Positions 1 through 7,627 of a DNA stretch of 64,000 bases are shown here, in pieces. Source of the stretch: Kineosporia corallincola (GTDB lineage: Bacteria; Actinomycetota; Actinomycetes; Actinomycetales; Kineosporiaceae); contig NZ_JAHBAY010000007.1 in assembly GCF_018499875.1 (NCBI RefSeq), positions 1-64,000 on the forward strand, read 5' to 3'. Both the position numbers and the translations under genes were made by a program. The notes below the pieces were generated by a model. The model saw only the letters and a program-made list of their open reading frames with translations. It had not been told where the DNA came from and made no database searches. The first letter of the stretch is position 1. Every line of letters begins with the position of its first letter.

Positions 1-275
1 TGTCGATGGGCTCGGTCGGGGACTCCTACGACAATGCCCTGATGGAGAACTTCTTCTCCACCCTGAAGACCGAACTGGCCTACCGCACAGCCTGGCGCAC
101 CCGTGACGAGGCGGAGAATGCCCTGTTCGCCTACATCGACGGCTGGTACAACACCCGCCGCATCCAACGCCGCCTGGGCTACCTCAGCCCCGACGAATAC
201 GAAGCCCGCTACCCCAACGGCCACCCCGAACAGGTCGCCGTCAACCAGCCCCTGGAGCCAGCCGGCGCCAGGTAA
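1..275 (+). CDS. IS3-family transposase (OrfB, DDE domain), C-terminal fragment
   Basis: This is the last roughly 90 residues of an rve/DDE integrase-type transposase that cuts and joins DNA for IS transposition. The motif GDSYDNALMENFFSTLKTEL is typical of IS3/IS51-group OrfB proteins. Its Glu in NALMENF is the third member of the DDE triad. The following YNTRRIQRRLGYLSPDEYE segment is the usual family C-terminus. The first two Asp residues and OrfA lie before the window, so the frame is 5'-incomplete; the ATG at 6 is internal. The reading frame is intact to its stop, so the element could still be functional. Confidence 0.9.
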   Translation, partial: SMGSVGDSYDNALMENFFSTLKTELAYRTAWRTRDEAENALFAYIDGWYNTRRIQRRLGYLSPDEYEARYPNGHPEQVAVNQPLEPAGAR

Positions 276-305
276 TCACCGCTTCCGAGAAGCGGGGGGA
301 CCTCA
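1..305 (+). mobile_element. Right end of an IS3-family insertion sequence
   Basis: The window opens inside an IS3-family element. The transposase frame ends with TAA at 273-275. About 30 bp of non-coding DNA follow, containing a G-rich run and ending near ACCTCA at 300-305, which fits the TG...CA ends of IS3 elements. Immediately after it a different gene resumes in mid-frame (from about 306), so the element interrupts that gene. The exact end and the target duplication cannot be fixed because the left end lies outside the window. Confidence 0.7.
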
Positions 306-930
306 CCCCTGCCCACGGTCGCCCGTGAGGTGAACCGGCTGCATGAGGAGGGCCTGCTGGGGCTGGTCAAACAGGGGCGTGCTCGGCTGGTCTCGGCGAA
401 CGAAGCCAATCCCGCCACGGAACCCCTCCGCCAGCTCATCGCTGTCACCTTCGGGCCGCGACAGATCGTGCCGGAGGAGTTCGCGGATCTGCCCGGTCTG
501 GGGGCACCGTACATTTTTGGATCATGGGCGGCGCGATACGACGGCGAGCCAGGGCCGGCGCCCGGTGACGTGGACGTACTCGTCGTGGGGCCAGTCGATC
601 GGGACGCCGTCTACGACGCCGCCGAGCGGGCCGCAGGGCGTCTGCGGCGCGAGGTCACCAATGAGCCAGAGGCGCGGCATCTGCTCGACAAGGCGCACTC
701 GCATGTGCAGACGGCACAGGGCGTTTCCGCGCTGGAACCGGCGATCGCCTACGGAGCGCTGCACGCTGCGGCCCGAAAGGCACTCACTGCCCTCCTGATT
801 CAGCAAGGGGGGACGCAGGTTCCGAGGATCGCCTGCACGCCGAGGACGTCGAGGCAGATCTGCCGGCGGCGACGGCGATCGTGGATGTGGCGAAACGCTG
901 CTGCCGGAGATGACGGCGTGCTCAGGCCCA
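306..930 (+). pseudogene. Winged-helix/nucleotidyltransferase-domain protein, disrupted
   Basis: Directly after the IS end the frame reads PTVAREVNRLHEEGLLGLV, the recognition-helix part of an ArsR-like winged helix. A MNT-type nucleotidyltransferase follows, with FGSWAARYDGEPGPAPGDVD carrying the family GS...DxD motif. A HEPN-like helical tail begins at about 700. The original N-terminus is lost to the IS insertion. After about 800 the frame is broken: the remnant LHAEDVEADLPAATAIVDVA continues from 833 in another frame to a TGA at 911-913, and LLPEMTA in a third frame looks like the original end. An internal deletion of the middle HEPN part is also likely, since the product is shorter than the usual 200-plus residues. 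The role of intact relatives is unknown; a regulator or antitoxin-like protein is possible. Confidence 0.75.
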
Positions 931-977
931 GAGGCGGGGGCTCGCTCGAGGACGCGGAGCCCCCACCTTCGCGCGTC

Positions 978-1988
978 CTACACGAACCCCTTCTTGTAAT
1001 AAACGCTAGCCCGCCGCTCGCCCTCCGCACCCGAGGCGAAACCGAAGCACAGCCGGGCCGAGTTCACGTCCGAGGGGTCGGTCATCTGCACCGCCATGCC
1101 CTCCGGCTCGCGGTAGTACAGCGTGTAACCCGCCTTGCTCAGCGACGTCTTGACCACGGTGCCGGTGTTCCAGTCCACGGTTCGCAGGTAGGTGTTGCCG
1201 TCCGCGTACGAGCCGTCGGCCAGCTTGCCGTCGTACACGTCGCCGTAGCCGTCGGAGTAGGCGTTGCCGGTCAGCAGGTACAGGTAACTGCCGAAGGTGG
1301 CCAGGCCCTGGAAGGTGTTGAAGTTGCCCGGCGCCACCTCGGCCAGCGGACTGCCGTAGTCGTGATCGGCGAAGGCCGCGAGCGTGTAGAGCCGGTAGTA
1401 CACGACGTCGTCCTGGATGTACCGGATCGCCACCCGCTTCCAGTACGGGTCGATGGTGATGGACTTGTTCGTGCCGTCCGGCCGGGGGTCGAAGATCTCC
1501 ACGCCGGACGAACTCGCCGTCAGGGTCTGGCCCTTGTCGAAGTCGTTGAACCGGAACCGGGCGATCTTCGTGCCGAAACCCTTGCTGTCGGCCGCTGCCT
1601 CCACCCAGACGTACGCGCCGCCGCCGTCGGGTTGCACAGCGATCTGCACACCGTGACCGAAACCCTTCAGGTACACGTGGTCCGGCCCGATCCTCGCCCC
1701 GCTGAGGTCGGTCTTGGTGATCGTCAGATCACCGTCGCCGTCGTTGTTGCTCAGCTGCGCCCAGTAGATGCGGTCGTTGACGTTGTCGATGCCGAACGAC
1801 TGGAGCACCTTCGGGCCCGCCAGCTCCTTCTCCCGGATCAACTGGGTGGCACCGACGGTCAGGTCGAACTGCACCGTGCCGGCCACCGCCGCACTCGCCG
1901 GGGAGGCGGTGGCCCCACCCGCCAGTGCCGCCCCCAGCGTCCCGCCCCCTGCCAGCAGAAGATTGCGCCGGCTGATCAGCCTGCTCAT
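978..1988 (-). CDS. Tat-exported TagC-like beta-propeller protein
   Basis: The product is 336 residues. It starts with a twin-arginine signal (SRRNLLLAGGGTLGAALAGG, with an ASA cleavage site near residue 34), so it is exported folded. The mature part, from FDLTVGATQLIREKELAGPKVLQSFGIDNVNDRIYW onward in pieces, resembles the actinobacterial proteins annotated as teichoic acid biosynthesis protein C or P68 RBP/TagC-like beta-propellers. Repeated blades with aromatic-Gly-Asp turns support a propeller. A good ribosome site (GAGG, 5 nt before ATG) supports the start. It follows the ABC permease gene on the same strand but is separated by a long inverted repeat, so it is probably its own unit. Its substrate or ligand is not known; a cell-wall glycopolymer is a guess. 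Confidence 0.7.
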   Translation of the reverse strand: MSRLISRRNLLLAGGGTLGAALAGGATASPASAAVAGTVQFDLTVGATQLIREKELAGPKVLQSFGIDNVNDRIYWAQLSNNDGDGDLTITKTDLSGARIGPDHVYLKGFGHGVQIAVQPDGGGAYVWVEAAADSKGFGTKIARFRFNDFDKGQTLTASSSGVEIFDPRPDGTNKSITIDPYWKRVAIRYIQDDVVYYRLYTLAAFADHDYGSPLAEVAPGNFNTFQGLATFGSYLYLLTGNAYSDGYGDVYDGKLADGSYADGNTYLRTVDWNTGTVVKTSLSKAGYTLYYREPEGMAVQMTDPSDVNSARLCFGFASGAEGERRASVYYKKGFV

Positions 1989-2005
1989 TCAGACCTCGTC
2001 CCTTG

Positions 2006-2062
2006 TTCGTCCCTCATGCCCCGCCACGAGTATCCACGACCTCTAGGGACATGAGGGACGAA
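2006..2062. repeat. 13-bp perfect inverted repeat between two same-strand genes
   Basis: The arms TTCGTCCCTCATG (2006-2018) and CATGAGGGACGAA (2050-2062) are perfect reverse complements separated by 31 bp. They fill the gap between the permease stop and the start of the TagC-like gene. The right arm is followed by a short A run on the + strand and the structure has a long loop. It could be a terminator for the ABC operon or an operator for the downstream gene. Confidence 0.6.
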
Positions 2063-2068
2063 AAAGGC

Positions 2069-3475
2069 TCAGGGAGTGCGCAGATTGTCCGGCGACGAGC
2101 TGCTCAGGATCGCCGGCCGCACGGCCCGCGCCGCCACCAGCACCCCCAGCCCCGCCGCCAGCACCGAGGCCAGCAGGGCGGCGGGGAGGGCGGCGGCCAG
2201 CCACAGCGCATTCTCCTGCGCGTTCAGCAGCAGCGCGCCGTAGACGATCCAGCCCAGCACCGCGCCGATCACGGCGGCGGGCACGGCCGCGAACAGCATC
2301 TGCCGGCGCACCACCCTCGACACGAACGCCGGGGACGCGGCCAGGGCCACCAGAACGGCTGTCGCCCGGGCACTGTCGAGGATCTGCTCGGTGGCCCCCA
2401 CCACCAGGGCGGACGTCGCCACCACCGCGGCCACGCAGGCCGCCGCCGCGGCCGCCCCGAGCCCGGCCAGGTAGAAGTTCTGGTCGTAGGTGTCTTCCTG
2501 GATCAGCACGTCGGCGGTCAGCAACGTGATGACGCTGAACGCGATGCCCACGGCCAGCATCACGCCGACCACCCGGCCCGGGGAACGCACGTCGGCCAGC
2601 AGACGGCGTCCGGCCAGCGAGTTCACCAGGTTCTCGCGGCGCGAGGCATACCGCCCGGCCGCCAGGATCACCCAGGGGCCGCCGCTGACCACCAGGGCCA
2701 CGACGGCGGCCATGGCGATCAGTACACCGAGGAAGTCGATGTGGATGGTCGACCACAGACCGACGCCGACCAGCACGGCGGAGACCGGGGGCACCAGCGC
2801 GTCGAGCGCCGTCAGCGGGCGGGGCCGCCGCCGGGTCAGGCCCAGCGGTGAGACGGTGGCCGTGCGCGCCGTCTGCCGGGCGACCAGCCCACCGGCGAGC
2901 CCGAGCACCACCACCAGGACGATCCAGCCACCGAACAGCACCAGGTCCGGCCGGGGGAGCAGCTTCGCGCCGTCCGGCATCGCCGGGCCGAGCACCAGCC
3001 ACAGCAGGAGATAGGCCGGCCCGGAGCCCAGCGCCCCGATCACGGCGGCACGCGTCCCCTCCAGAAAGGCCAGCCGGCGCAGGTCCTGGCGGGTCGCCCC
3101 GGCCAGGCTGAGTGCGGCCAGCCGCCGTTCGCGTGCCGCCGTTCCGGTGCGCAGCGCCTGCACGGCGAGAAGCACGAACGGGACCACCAGCAGCACCGCG
3201 CCCAGCGCGGTGCCGCCCCGCAGCCCGTCCTGCGCCACATAGGGCGCCAGGGCTTCCGTAACCGGTTCCCCCGAGCCGAGATCCGTGGTGCAACCGAAGT
3301 CGCCACAGATCATGGACGACGAAAAACCGCTCGGGATCATGAGGATGGCCAGCGCCCCGAGCAGGAGCGCCCCGCTGCCGGCCACCCCGATCGACATCTG
3401 CCGGGACCGCTTGCGGTCGGCGGTGGTCCGGGGCCGGGCGAGCTGCCGCAGCACCGCGCTGTTGCCCCCGCTCAT
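2069..3475 (-). CDS. FtsX-like ABC transporter permease
   Basis: This is a 468-residue integral membrane protein of the MacB/FtsX permease class. There is a membrane segment at about 27-50, an extracytoplasmic stretch, and groups of segments near 85-115, 140-210, 235-265 and 325-460. The C-terminal FtsX domain follows the usual pattern. It partners with the ATPase encoded immediately upstream, whose stop overlaps this ATG by 4 bp (ATGA), so the two are translated together. The pair would move a lipid, peptide or drug out of the membrane; the substrate cannot be read from the sequence. The PadR regulator heading the operon suggests induction by a toxic compound. Confidence 0.85.
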   Translation of the reverse strand: MSGGNSAVLRQLARPRTTADRKRSRQMSIGVAGSGALLLGALAILMIPSGFSSSMICGDFGCTTDLGSGEPVTEALAPYVAQDGLRGGTALGAVLLVVPFVLLAVQALRTGTAARERRLAALSLAGATRQDLRRLAFLEGTRAAVIGALGSGPAYLLLWLVLGPAMPDGAKLLPRPDLVLFGGWIVLVVVLGLAGGLVARQTARTATVSPLGLTRRRPRPLTALDALVPPVSAVLVGVGLWSTIHIDFLGVLIAMAAVVALVVSGGPWVILAAGRYASRRENLVNSLAGRRLLADVRSPGRVVGVMLAVGIAFSVITLLTADVLIQEDTYDQNFYLAGLGAAAAAACVAAVVATSALVVGATEQILDSARATAVLVALAASPAFVSRVVRRQMLFAAVPAAVIGAVLGWIVYGALLLNAQENALWLAAALPAALLASVLAAGLGVLVAARAVRPAILSSSSPDNLRTP

Positions 3476-4176
3476 GCCAGCACCGCCTCCGAGGCGATGA
3501 CGCCGTCCAGCAGCCGGATCTCACGGTCCGCCCGGGCCGCCACCGAGTTGTCGTGGGTGACGACGACCAGTGCCGCTCCGCTGCGCCGGGCCTCGCCGAG
3601 CATCAGGTCGAGCAGCTCCCGGCCACCGATCGAGTCCAGGCTGCCGGTCGGCTCGTCGGCGAGAATCAGCTGCGGGCTGGTGATCAGCGACCGGGCCACC
3701 GCCACCCGCTGGGCCTGCCCGCCGGACATCTCCGGCGGCCCGACCTCGGCCAGGTCCTGCGCGCCGCACCGCTCCAGCCAGCTCAGGGCCAGCCGCCGGG
3801 CCTCCTTCGGGTCGTGCCCGTCGAGCAGCAGCGGCAGGGCCACGTTGTCCAGGCCGGTGAGTTCCGGCACCAGCTGGCCGAACTGGAGCACGAGCGCGAT
3901 CTTGCTGCGGCGCAGCCGGGCCCTCTCGTCGTCCCCCGCTCCCTCGAGCTGCTGCCCGAACAGCCGCACCGTGCCGCTCTGCGGCCGGATCAGCCCGGCC
4001 GCCACGTGCAGCACGGTGGACTTGCCGCACCCGCTCGGGCCGGTGACGGCCACGATCTCACCCGGACGCACGCTCAGGCTGATGCCCCGCACGGCGACCG
4101 TGCGGTGATAGGCGTGCTGGATGCCGTCGAGCACGAGAACCGGCTCCCCGCCGACGTTCACGCTGGTCTCGCTCAT
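3472..4176 (-). CDS. ABC transporter ATP-binding protein (LolD/MacB type)
   Basis: This is a 234-residue nucleotide-binding subunit. It shows Walker A GPSGCGKST near residue 45, a Q-loop region LVLQFGQLVPELTGL, the signature MSGGQAQRVAVARSL, Walker B LILADEPTGSLDS and the H-loop VVTHD. The phrase DEPTGSLDS is typical of LolD/MacB-type exporters. I chose the ATG at 4174-4176 because GAAGGAG stands 7 nt before it and because it overlaps the PadR stop as ATGA. The open frame continues further upstream but without family similarity. The protein drives the FtsX-like permease encoded downstream. Confidence 0.92.
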   Translation of the reverse strand: MSETSVNVGGEPVLVLDGIQHAYHRTVAVRGISLSVRPGEIVAVTGPSGCGKSTVLHVAAGLIRPQSGTVRLFGQQLEGAGDDERARLRRSKIALVLQFGQLVPELTGLDNVALPLLLDGHDPKEARRLALSWLERCGAQDLAEVGPPEMSGGQAQRVAVARSLITSPQLILADEPTGSLDSIGGRELLDLMLGEARRSGAALVVVTHDNSVAARADREIRLLDGVIASEAVLA

Positions 4177-4781
4177 TCTTCTGCTCCTTCGGGGTGACCG
4201 GCTCCGTCGAGGGGGCCGGCCGGGACCGGGCCGGACAGCCGGTCCGCGACGGGTGCGGGACGGCGGCGCATGCGGTCCCCGGCCAGCTCCAGCCAGCGCA
4301 GGTCGGCGTCCAGGTGAAGACGCCGGTGGTCGCGCGAGACGGCCTGTCCCACCAGCTCTTCGGGTTCGCCCTCGGTCGAGGACTCGAGGGCCCGGATGGC
4401 CCGCAGGTGCACCGCGCGCTGCCGGGCCATCACCCCGTTCGGGTCGGCCCCCAGGCGATAGGCGGCCAGGGTCTTGCGGATCAGCTCGTCGGCCGGCGGC
4501 CCGCCCGGGCCGGCTGGATCCACCGGCTCCGCCAGCCAGGTCATCACCTGGGTGCGGCCCGGTTCCGTGAGTTCGTAGACGGTACGTTCCGGCCCGTCGG
4601 CTGTCTCGGTCTGCACCACCTGGATCAGGGCGTCGCGTTGCAGCCGGGCCAGGGTCGAGTAGACCTGCCCGAACGCGAGGGGTCGCAGACCGGAGAACCA
4701 TTCGTCGTGAGCACGTTTCAGGTCGTACCCGTGACGAGGGCCGGGGAGGAGGAGCGCTAGCAGCGCATCGCCGGTGGCCAT
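4173..4781 (-). CDS. PadR-family transcriptional regulator
   Basis: This 202-residue repressor-type protein has an N-terminal PadR winged helix (LLALLLPGPRHGYDLKRAHD, then QVYSTLARLQRDALIQVV) followed by a helical C-terminal dimerisation region. It is the first gene of a three-gene operon with an ABC ATPase and permease, joined by two 4-bp overlaps. The start has no clear ribosome site; a TATAGT box about 7 nt upstream of the ATG suggests a leaderless transcript. A near-perfect palindrome just upstream of that box is a likely autoregulatory site. PadR proteins usually derepress export genes when they bind a small molecule. Confidence 0.9.
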   Translation of the reverse strand: MATGDALLALLLPGPRHGYDLKRAHDEWFSGLRPLAFGQVYSTLARLQRDALIQVVQTETADGPERTVYELTEPGRTQVMTWLAEPVDPAGPGGPPADELIRKTLAAYRLGADPNGVMARQRAVHLRAIRALESSTEGEPEELVGQAVSRDHRRLHLDADLRWLELAGDRMRRRPAPVADRLSGPVPAGPLDGAGHPEGAEE

Positions 4782-4794
4782 GACGGCGACTATA

Positions 4795-4818
4795 CACTCG
4801 ATACATATGTACTGAGTG
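4795..4818. promoter_or_regulatory. Palindromic operator for the PadR regulator
   Basis: A 24-bp imperfect palindrome is centred on TACATATGTA, with outer arms CACTC and GAGTG that are exact reverse complements. It lies directly upstream of the TATAGT box (about 4788-4793 on the minus strand), so a bound dimer would cover the -35 to -10 region. PadR operators commonly carry such ATGTA/TACAT half-sites. Confidence 0.7.
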
Positions 4819-4856
4819 AATAGTTGCCGACATCACCCGGCCGGTGGGTCGGCCGG

Positions 4857-5681
4857 TCAGTGGACCACCGACACGTCCCCCGTGTCGGCCTTCAGCGTGA
4901 TCTCCCGCGCCGCCGCGTCGTCCTCCGGCACCCGCACGGTGCGCTCGCCGTTGTCGGTCTCCGCGTCCACGCGGTAGGTCTGCCCGTCGTCCGGCACCCG
5001 CACCACGGCGTCCCCGGTGTCGGTGGTCGCCCGCACCGTGTCCGGCGCCGTGCCGAAGCTGAGCTCGATGTCGCCGGTGTCGGAGGAGGCCGTCACGCCG
5101 CCGCCGGTCAGGCCGGTTCCGGTCACCTTCCCGGTGTCGGTCTCCAGCGTGAGAGTGCCGCCCACGGACGTGAGTTCGATGTCGCCGGTGTCGGTGCTGG
5201 CGCTGCCGCCCGCGGTCGTGCCCTCCAGCACCACGTCGCCGGTATCGGTCACGGCCGTCACGCTCACCCCGGCCGGCACCACCAGGTCGAGGTCGATCGA
5301 GCAGAGGTTCAGCAGCGGGAACCGGCCCGTGCATCGGCCCTCCACCTCCAGCGTGCCGTCCTTCTCGCTGGTGACCACGTCGGGCGTGGCGAAAGCCGTG
5401 CGGGAGCGGGCCTTCAGGCTCACCGGCTCGCCCTCCGCGCCGGCTCGCACGGTGATGTGCCCGGTGTCGGTGCGCACCCGCAGCTGAGTGACCCCGTCGG
5501 AGAAACCCTTTCGGGTGGTCTCCTCCTGCGCCGACCAGAACAGCGTGACGCCCGCCGCGACGGTGACGACGATGACGGCCGCCACGCCGCCGGTCACCAG
5601 ACGGACGGCCCGGCGCCGCCCGGGGTGCCGCGGGCGGGGCGGGGCGGGAACGGCCGGGAACTCGGGAGTCTGTGTGGTCAT
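4857..5681 (-). CDS. DUF4097-family membrane-anchored beta-repeat protein
   Basis: The product is 274 residues with a short basic cytoplasmic N-terminus, one membrane anchor (about residues 30-55, VTGGVAAVIVVTVAAGVTLF) and an outside domain. The outside part contains eight recurring TDTGD-like turns (for example VTDTGDVVLEG and SSDTGDIELSF), the mark of DUF4097/DUF4098 beta-solenoid proteins. The ATG at 5679-5681 is preferred because the upstream in-frame stretch to 5756 has no family features. No strong ribosome site is visible at either start. Family members sit at the cell surface and are often linked to envelope-stress systems; no specific role is known here. Confidence 0.8.
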   Translation of the reverse strand: MTTQTPEFPAVPAPPRPRHPGRRRAVRLVTGGVAAVIVVTVAAGVTLFWSAQEETTRKGFSDGVTQLRVRTDTGHITVRAGAEGEPVSLKARSRTAFATPDVVTSEKDGTLEVEGRCTGRFPLLNLCSIDLDLVVPAGVSVTAVTDTGDVVLEGTTAGGSASTDTGDIELTSVGGTLTLETDTGKVTGTGLTGGGVTASSDTGDIELSFGTAPDTVRATTDTGDAVVRVPDDGQTYRVDAETDNGERTVRVPEDDAAAREITLKADTGDVSVVH

Positions 5682-5771
5682 GCCGACAACGCTAGGGATG
5701 CCGCGACCGTCCCGGGATGGGGCGGCCATCCGCAAGCGCAGGGGGGATAACCCCACCCCGCGGGCGGGACC

Positions 5772-6608
5772 TCAGGGCCGCAGCCGATCCTGGCCCGGCC
5801 CGCCGCGCAGCCGGTCCTCACCCTGGCCGCCGTGCAACTGGTCGTCGCCGCCGTCGCCGTACAGGGTGTCGTCGCCCCGCTCGCCGTACAGCCGGTCGTC
5901 GCCCGCACCGCCGTACAGCACGTCCCTGCCGCCCCCGCCGCGGATCACGTCGTCGCCGTCACCACCCCGCAGGAACTGCGGCCCGACGCCGGCCAGGATC
6001 ATGTCGTCACCCTGCCCGCCCTCCAGATCGCTCATTCCGCCGTTGGTGGTGAGGATGTCGGCACCGCCCCCGCCCTGCACCGTGGCGACCGGCCCGGTGG
6101 TGATCCGGTCGTCGCCGTTCTGGCCCCAGACGAAACTGCCGTCGTCGGTGGAGGGATCGCTGCTGTCCAGCCGGTCCTTGCCCGCCCCCAGCCAGAATTC
6201 GCTGAACCAGAACACCTGCGAGGTGTTGTTGTGGAACTCGACGGTGTCGTCGCGGTCGCCCAGTACCATCGACATCACGGACGCCGGGTCGGGGGTGCCG
6301 GGCGGGGTCACGGCGCAGCGCACGCTGGTGCGGTCGTCGGAGAGTGGATGGGTGCAGCCGTGGCCGGCCTTCACCCGCACCGAGTCGTCGATCAGGTAGA
6401 TCAGGGTGTTCTCGGCGTCGTTCCAGCTGACCGACGCGGTGACGTCGTTGACCTGTCCCGGCGCGGCCCGGTAGGTGACCCGGTGGCCCGCCACGCTCAC
6501 GGTGGCCTGCGGTTCGGCGGCCCGGGCGGTGCCGGCCGCCGCGAGCGGCGCCAGCCCGAGAACCGTCGCCACCGCCATGGTCAAAGGCCGGGCGGGGTGC
6601 GGGGTCAT
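5772..6608 (-). CDS. Secreted RTX-type calcium-binding protein
   Basis: This 278-residue exported protein starts with a Sec-type signal peptide (about residues 1-33, ending ARA). A middle beta domain has two cysteines (GCTHP and VRCAVT). From about residue 175 there are around nine glycine/aspartate nonapeptides such as GGDGDDVIRG and GGAGDDRLYG. These RTX repeats bind calcium and form a parallel beta-roll outside the cell. The ATG at 6606-6608 is chosen because GGAGG stands 6 nt upstream; the longer frame from 6653 has no signal peptide at its start. There is no type I secretion signal or neighbour, as expected for a Gram-positive Sec substrate. Function unknown. Confidence 0.85.
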   Translation of the reverse strand: MTPHPARPLTMAVATVLGLAPLAAAGTARAAEPQATVSVAGHRVTYRAAPGQVNDVTASVSWNDAENTLIYLIDDSVRVKAGHGCTHPLSDDRTSVRCAVTPPGTPDPASVMSMVLGDRDDTVEFHNNTSQVFWFSEFWLGAGKDRLDSSDPSTDDGSFVWGQNGDDRITTGPVATVQGGGGADILTTNGGMSDLEGGQGDDMILAGVGPQFLRGGDGDDVIRGGGGRDVLYGGAGDDRLYGERGDDTLYGDGGDDQLHGGQGEDRLRGGPGQDRLRP

Positions 6609-6724
6609 CACGTGCCTCCAGAATCCGACTACCCTGAGTGTCGCCGACGGCACGCTACGCCTACTGTGGTGATGTGGCAGGTCGGGAGTCCGCGAATTGG
6701 CTGAAGAGTTTCGTTCAGGGCACG

Positions 6725-7546
6725 ATGTCGGGTGTGGGTGGTCTCGCGCGTAAACGCAAACAACGGCAGCCGAAGATCCGCCGGGCCCGGGTGATCACCC
6801 TCGCGCCCAGCGGCCGGGTGGCCATGATCGAGCGAAATGTGCGCGGAGACCGCTATTTCAGCGTTCCCGGTGGCCGGCTGGAGCCGGGGGAGTCGCCCGA
6901 GCAGGCTGCCGTGCGGGAGATCCGCGAGGAGCTCGGGCTGGAGGTCACGCTGGCGGGCCGGCTGCCCGACCACGACGGCCAGGCCTATTTTCTCGCGGTC
7001 GTGCCCGGCGAGCCGAAGCTGCGGATGTCCGGCCCCGAGACCAGGCACTCCAACCGCAACAACCGCTACACGCCGCGCTGGGTCGATCTGGCCACCCTCG
7101 ACTCGCTGCCGCTGCGCCACCCGGTGCGTCCGCTGGTCACCACGGCCGTCATCGCGGTGGCGGCCACGATGCAAACGGTGGACGACGAAAAGCCCGTCAC
7201 GGCAACGGCGTCCGCCACCGGTACGGCGTCCGCACCCGGGAAGGCGCGTGACCGGGCGCCGGCGGCCGAGGTCCTGGCGTCCGAGAAGCCGGCCCCCGAG
7301 ACACCGGCACCCGAGACACCGGCGATCGCGGCCCCGGAGGACGGGAAGCCGCTCGTGCGCACCGTGATCGACCTGACCGGCCTGCCGGAAGACGACGACT
7401 CCCTGCTGCTCGGCCCGCGCGCCGAGTTCGACCCGGCCGTGGCCACTTTCGCGTTCGGCCAGCGCATCCGCCGCCGCTTCACCCTGCGCTCGCGCGGCTG
7501 GTCGCGGGAGGAACGGCGCAACGACCGGGTGGGTTCACGCCGCTGA
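6725..7546 (+). CDS. NUDIX hydrolase with proline-rich C-terminal tail
   Basis: The protein contains a complete Nudix box, GRLEPGESPEQAAVREIREE followed by LGL, so it should hydrolyse a nucleoside-diphosphate-linked substrate with Mg2+. The Nudix domain covers about residues 20-145. After it comes a low-complexity Ala/Pro/Thr linker with repeated APETP units and a basic C-terminus (FGQRIRRRFTLRSRGWSREE). The tail is unusual and may bind a partner or nucleic acid. The start is uncertain: the frame is open from a GTG at 6638, and the ATG at 6725 is used because it is closer to the domain. It is divergent from the RTX gene and convergent with the MMPL gene across a hairpin. Confidence 0.8.
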   Translation: MSGVGGLARKRKQRQPKIRRARVITLAPSGRVAMIERNVRGDRYFSVPGGRLEPGESPEQAAVREIREELGLEVTLAGRLPDHDGQAYFLAVVPGEPKLRMSGPETRHSNRNNRYTPRWVDLATLDSLPLRHPVRPLVTTAVIAVAATMQTVDDEKPVTATASATGTASAPGKARDRAPAAEVLASEKPAPETPAPETPAIAAPEDGKPLVRTVIDLTGLPEDDDSLLLGPRAEFDPAVATFAFGQRIRRRFTLRSRGWSREERRNDRVGSRR

Positions 7547-7566
7547 TCCGGATGGCTGATCCGGAT

Positions 7567-7603
7567 GGACGACGGCGAGCGCGTCGCGAGCTCACCGTCG
7601 TCC
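7567..7603. terminator. Bidirectional hairpin terminator
   Basis: A 14-bp stem with one mismatch (7567-7580 pairing with 7590-7603, loop of 9 nt) stands between the convergent NUDIX and MMPL genes. It is followed by a T-containing stretch on the + strand. Two tandem copies of CTGATCCGGATGG (7543-7555 and 7556-7568) precede it and overlap the NUDIX stop. Confidence 0.75.
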
Positions 7604-7627
7604 GTGGTTTGAAGGGTTTTCGCCGGA

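Noticed and set aside
978-1988. Phage tail origin for the TagC-like protein
   Set aside because: It has a Tat signal and no phage genes nearby; the match is to the shared propeller fold only.
330-2054. 574-codon open frame on the + strand
   Set aside because: Only its first 160 codons are real (nucleotidyltransferase remnant); the rest is antisense to the Tat-exported protein gene at 978-1988.
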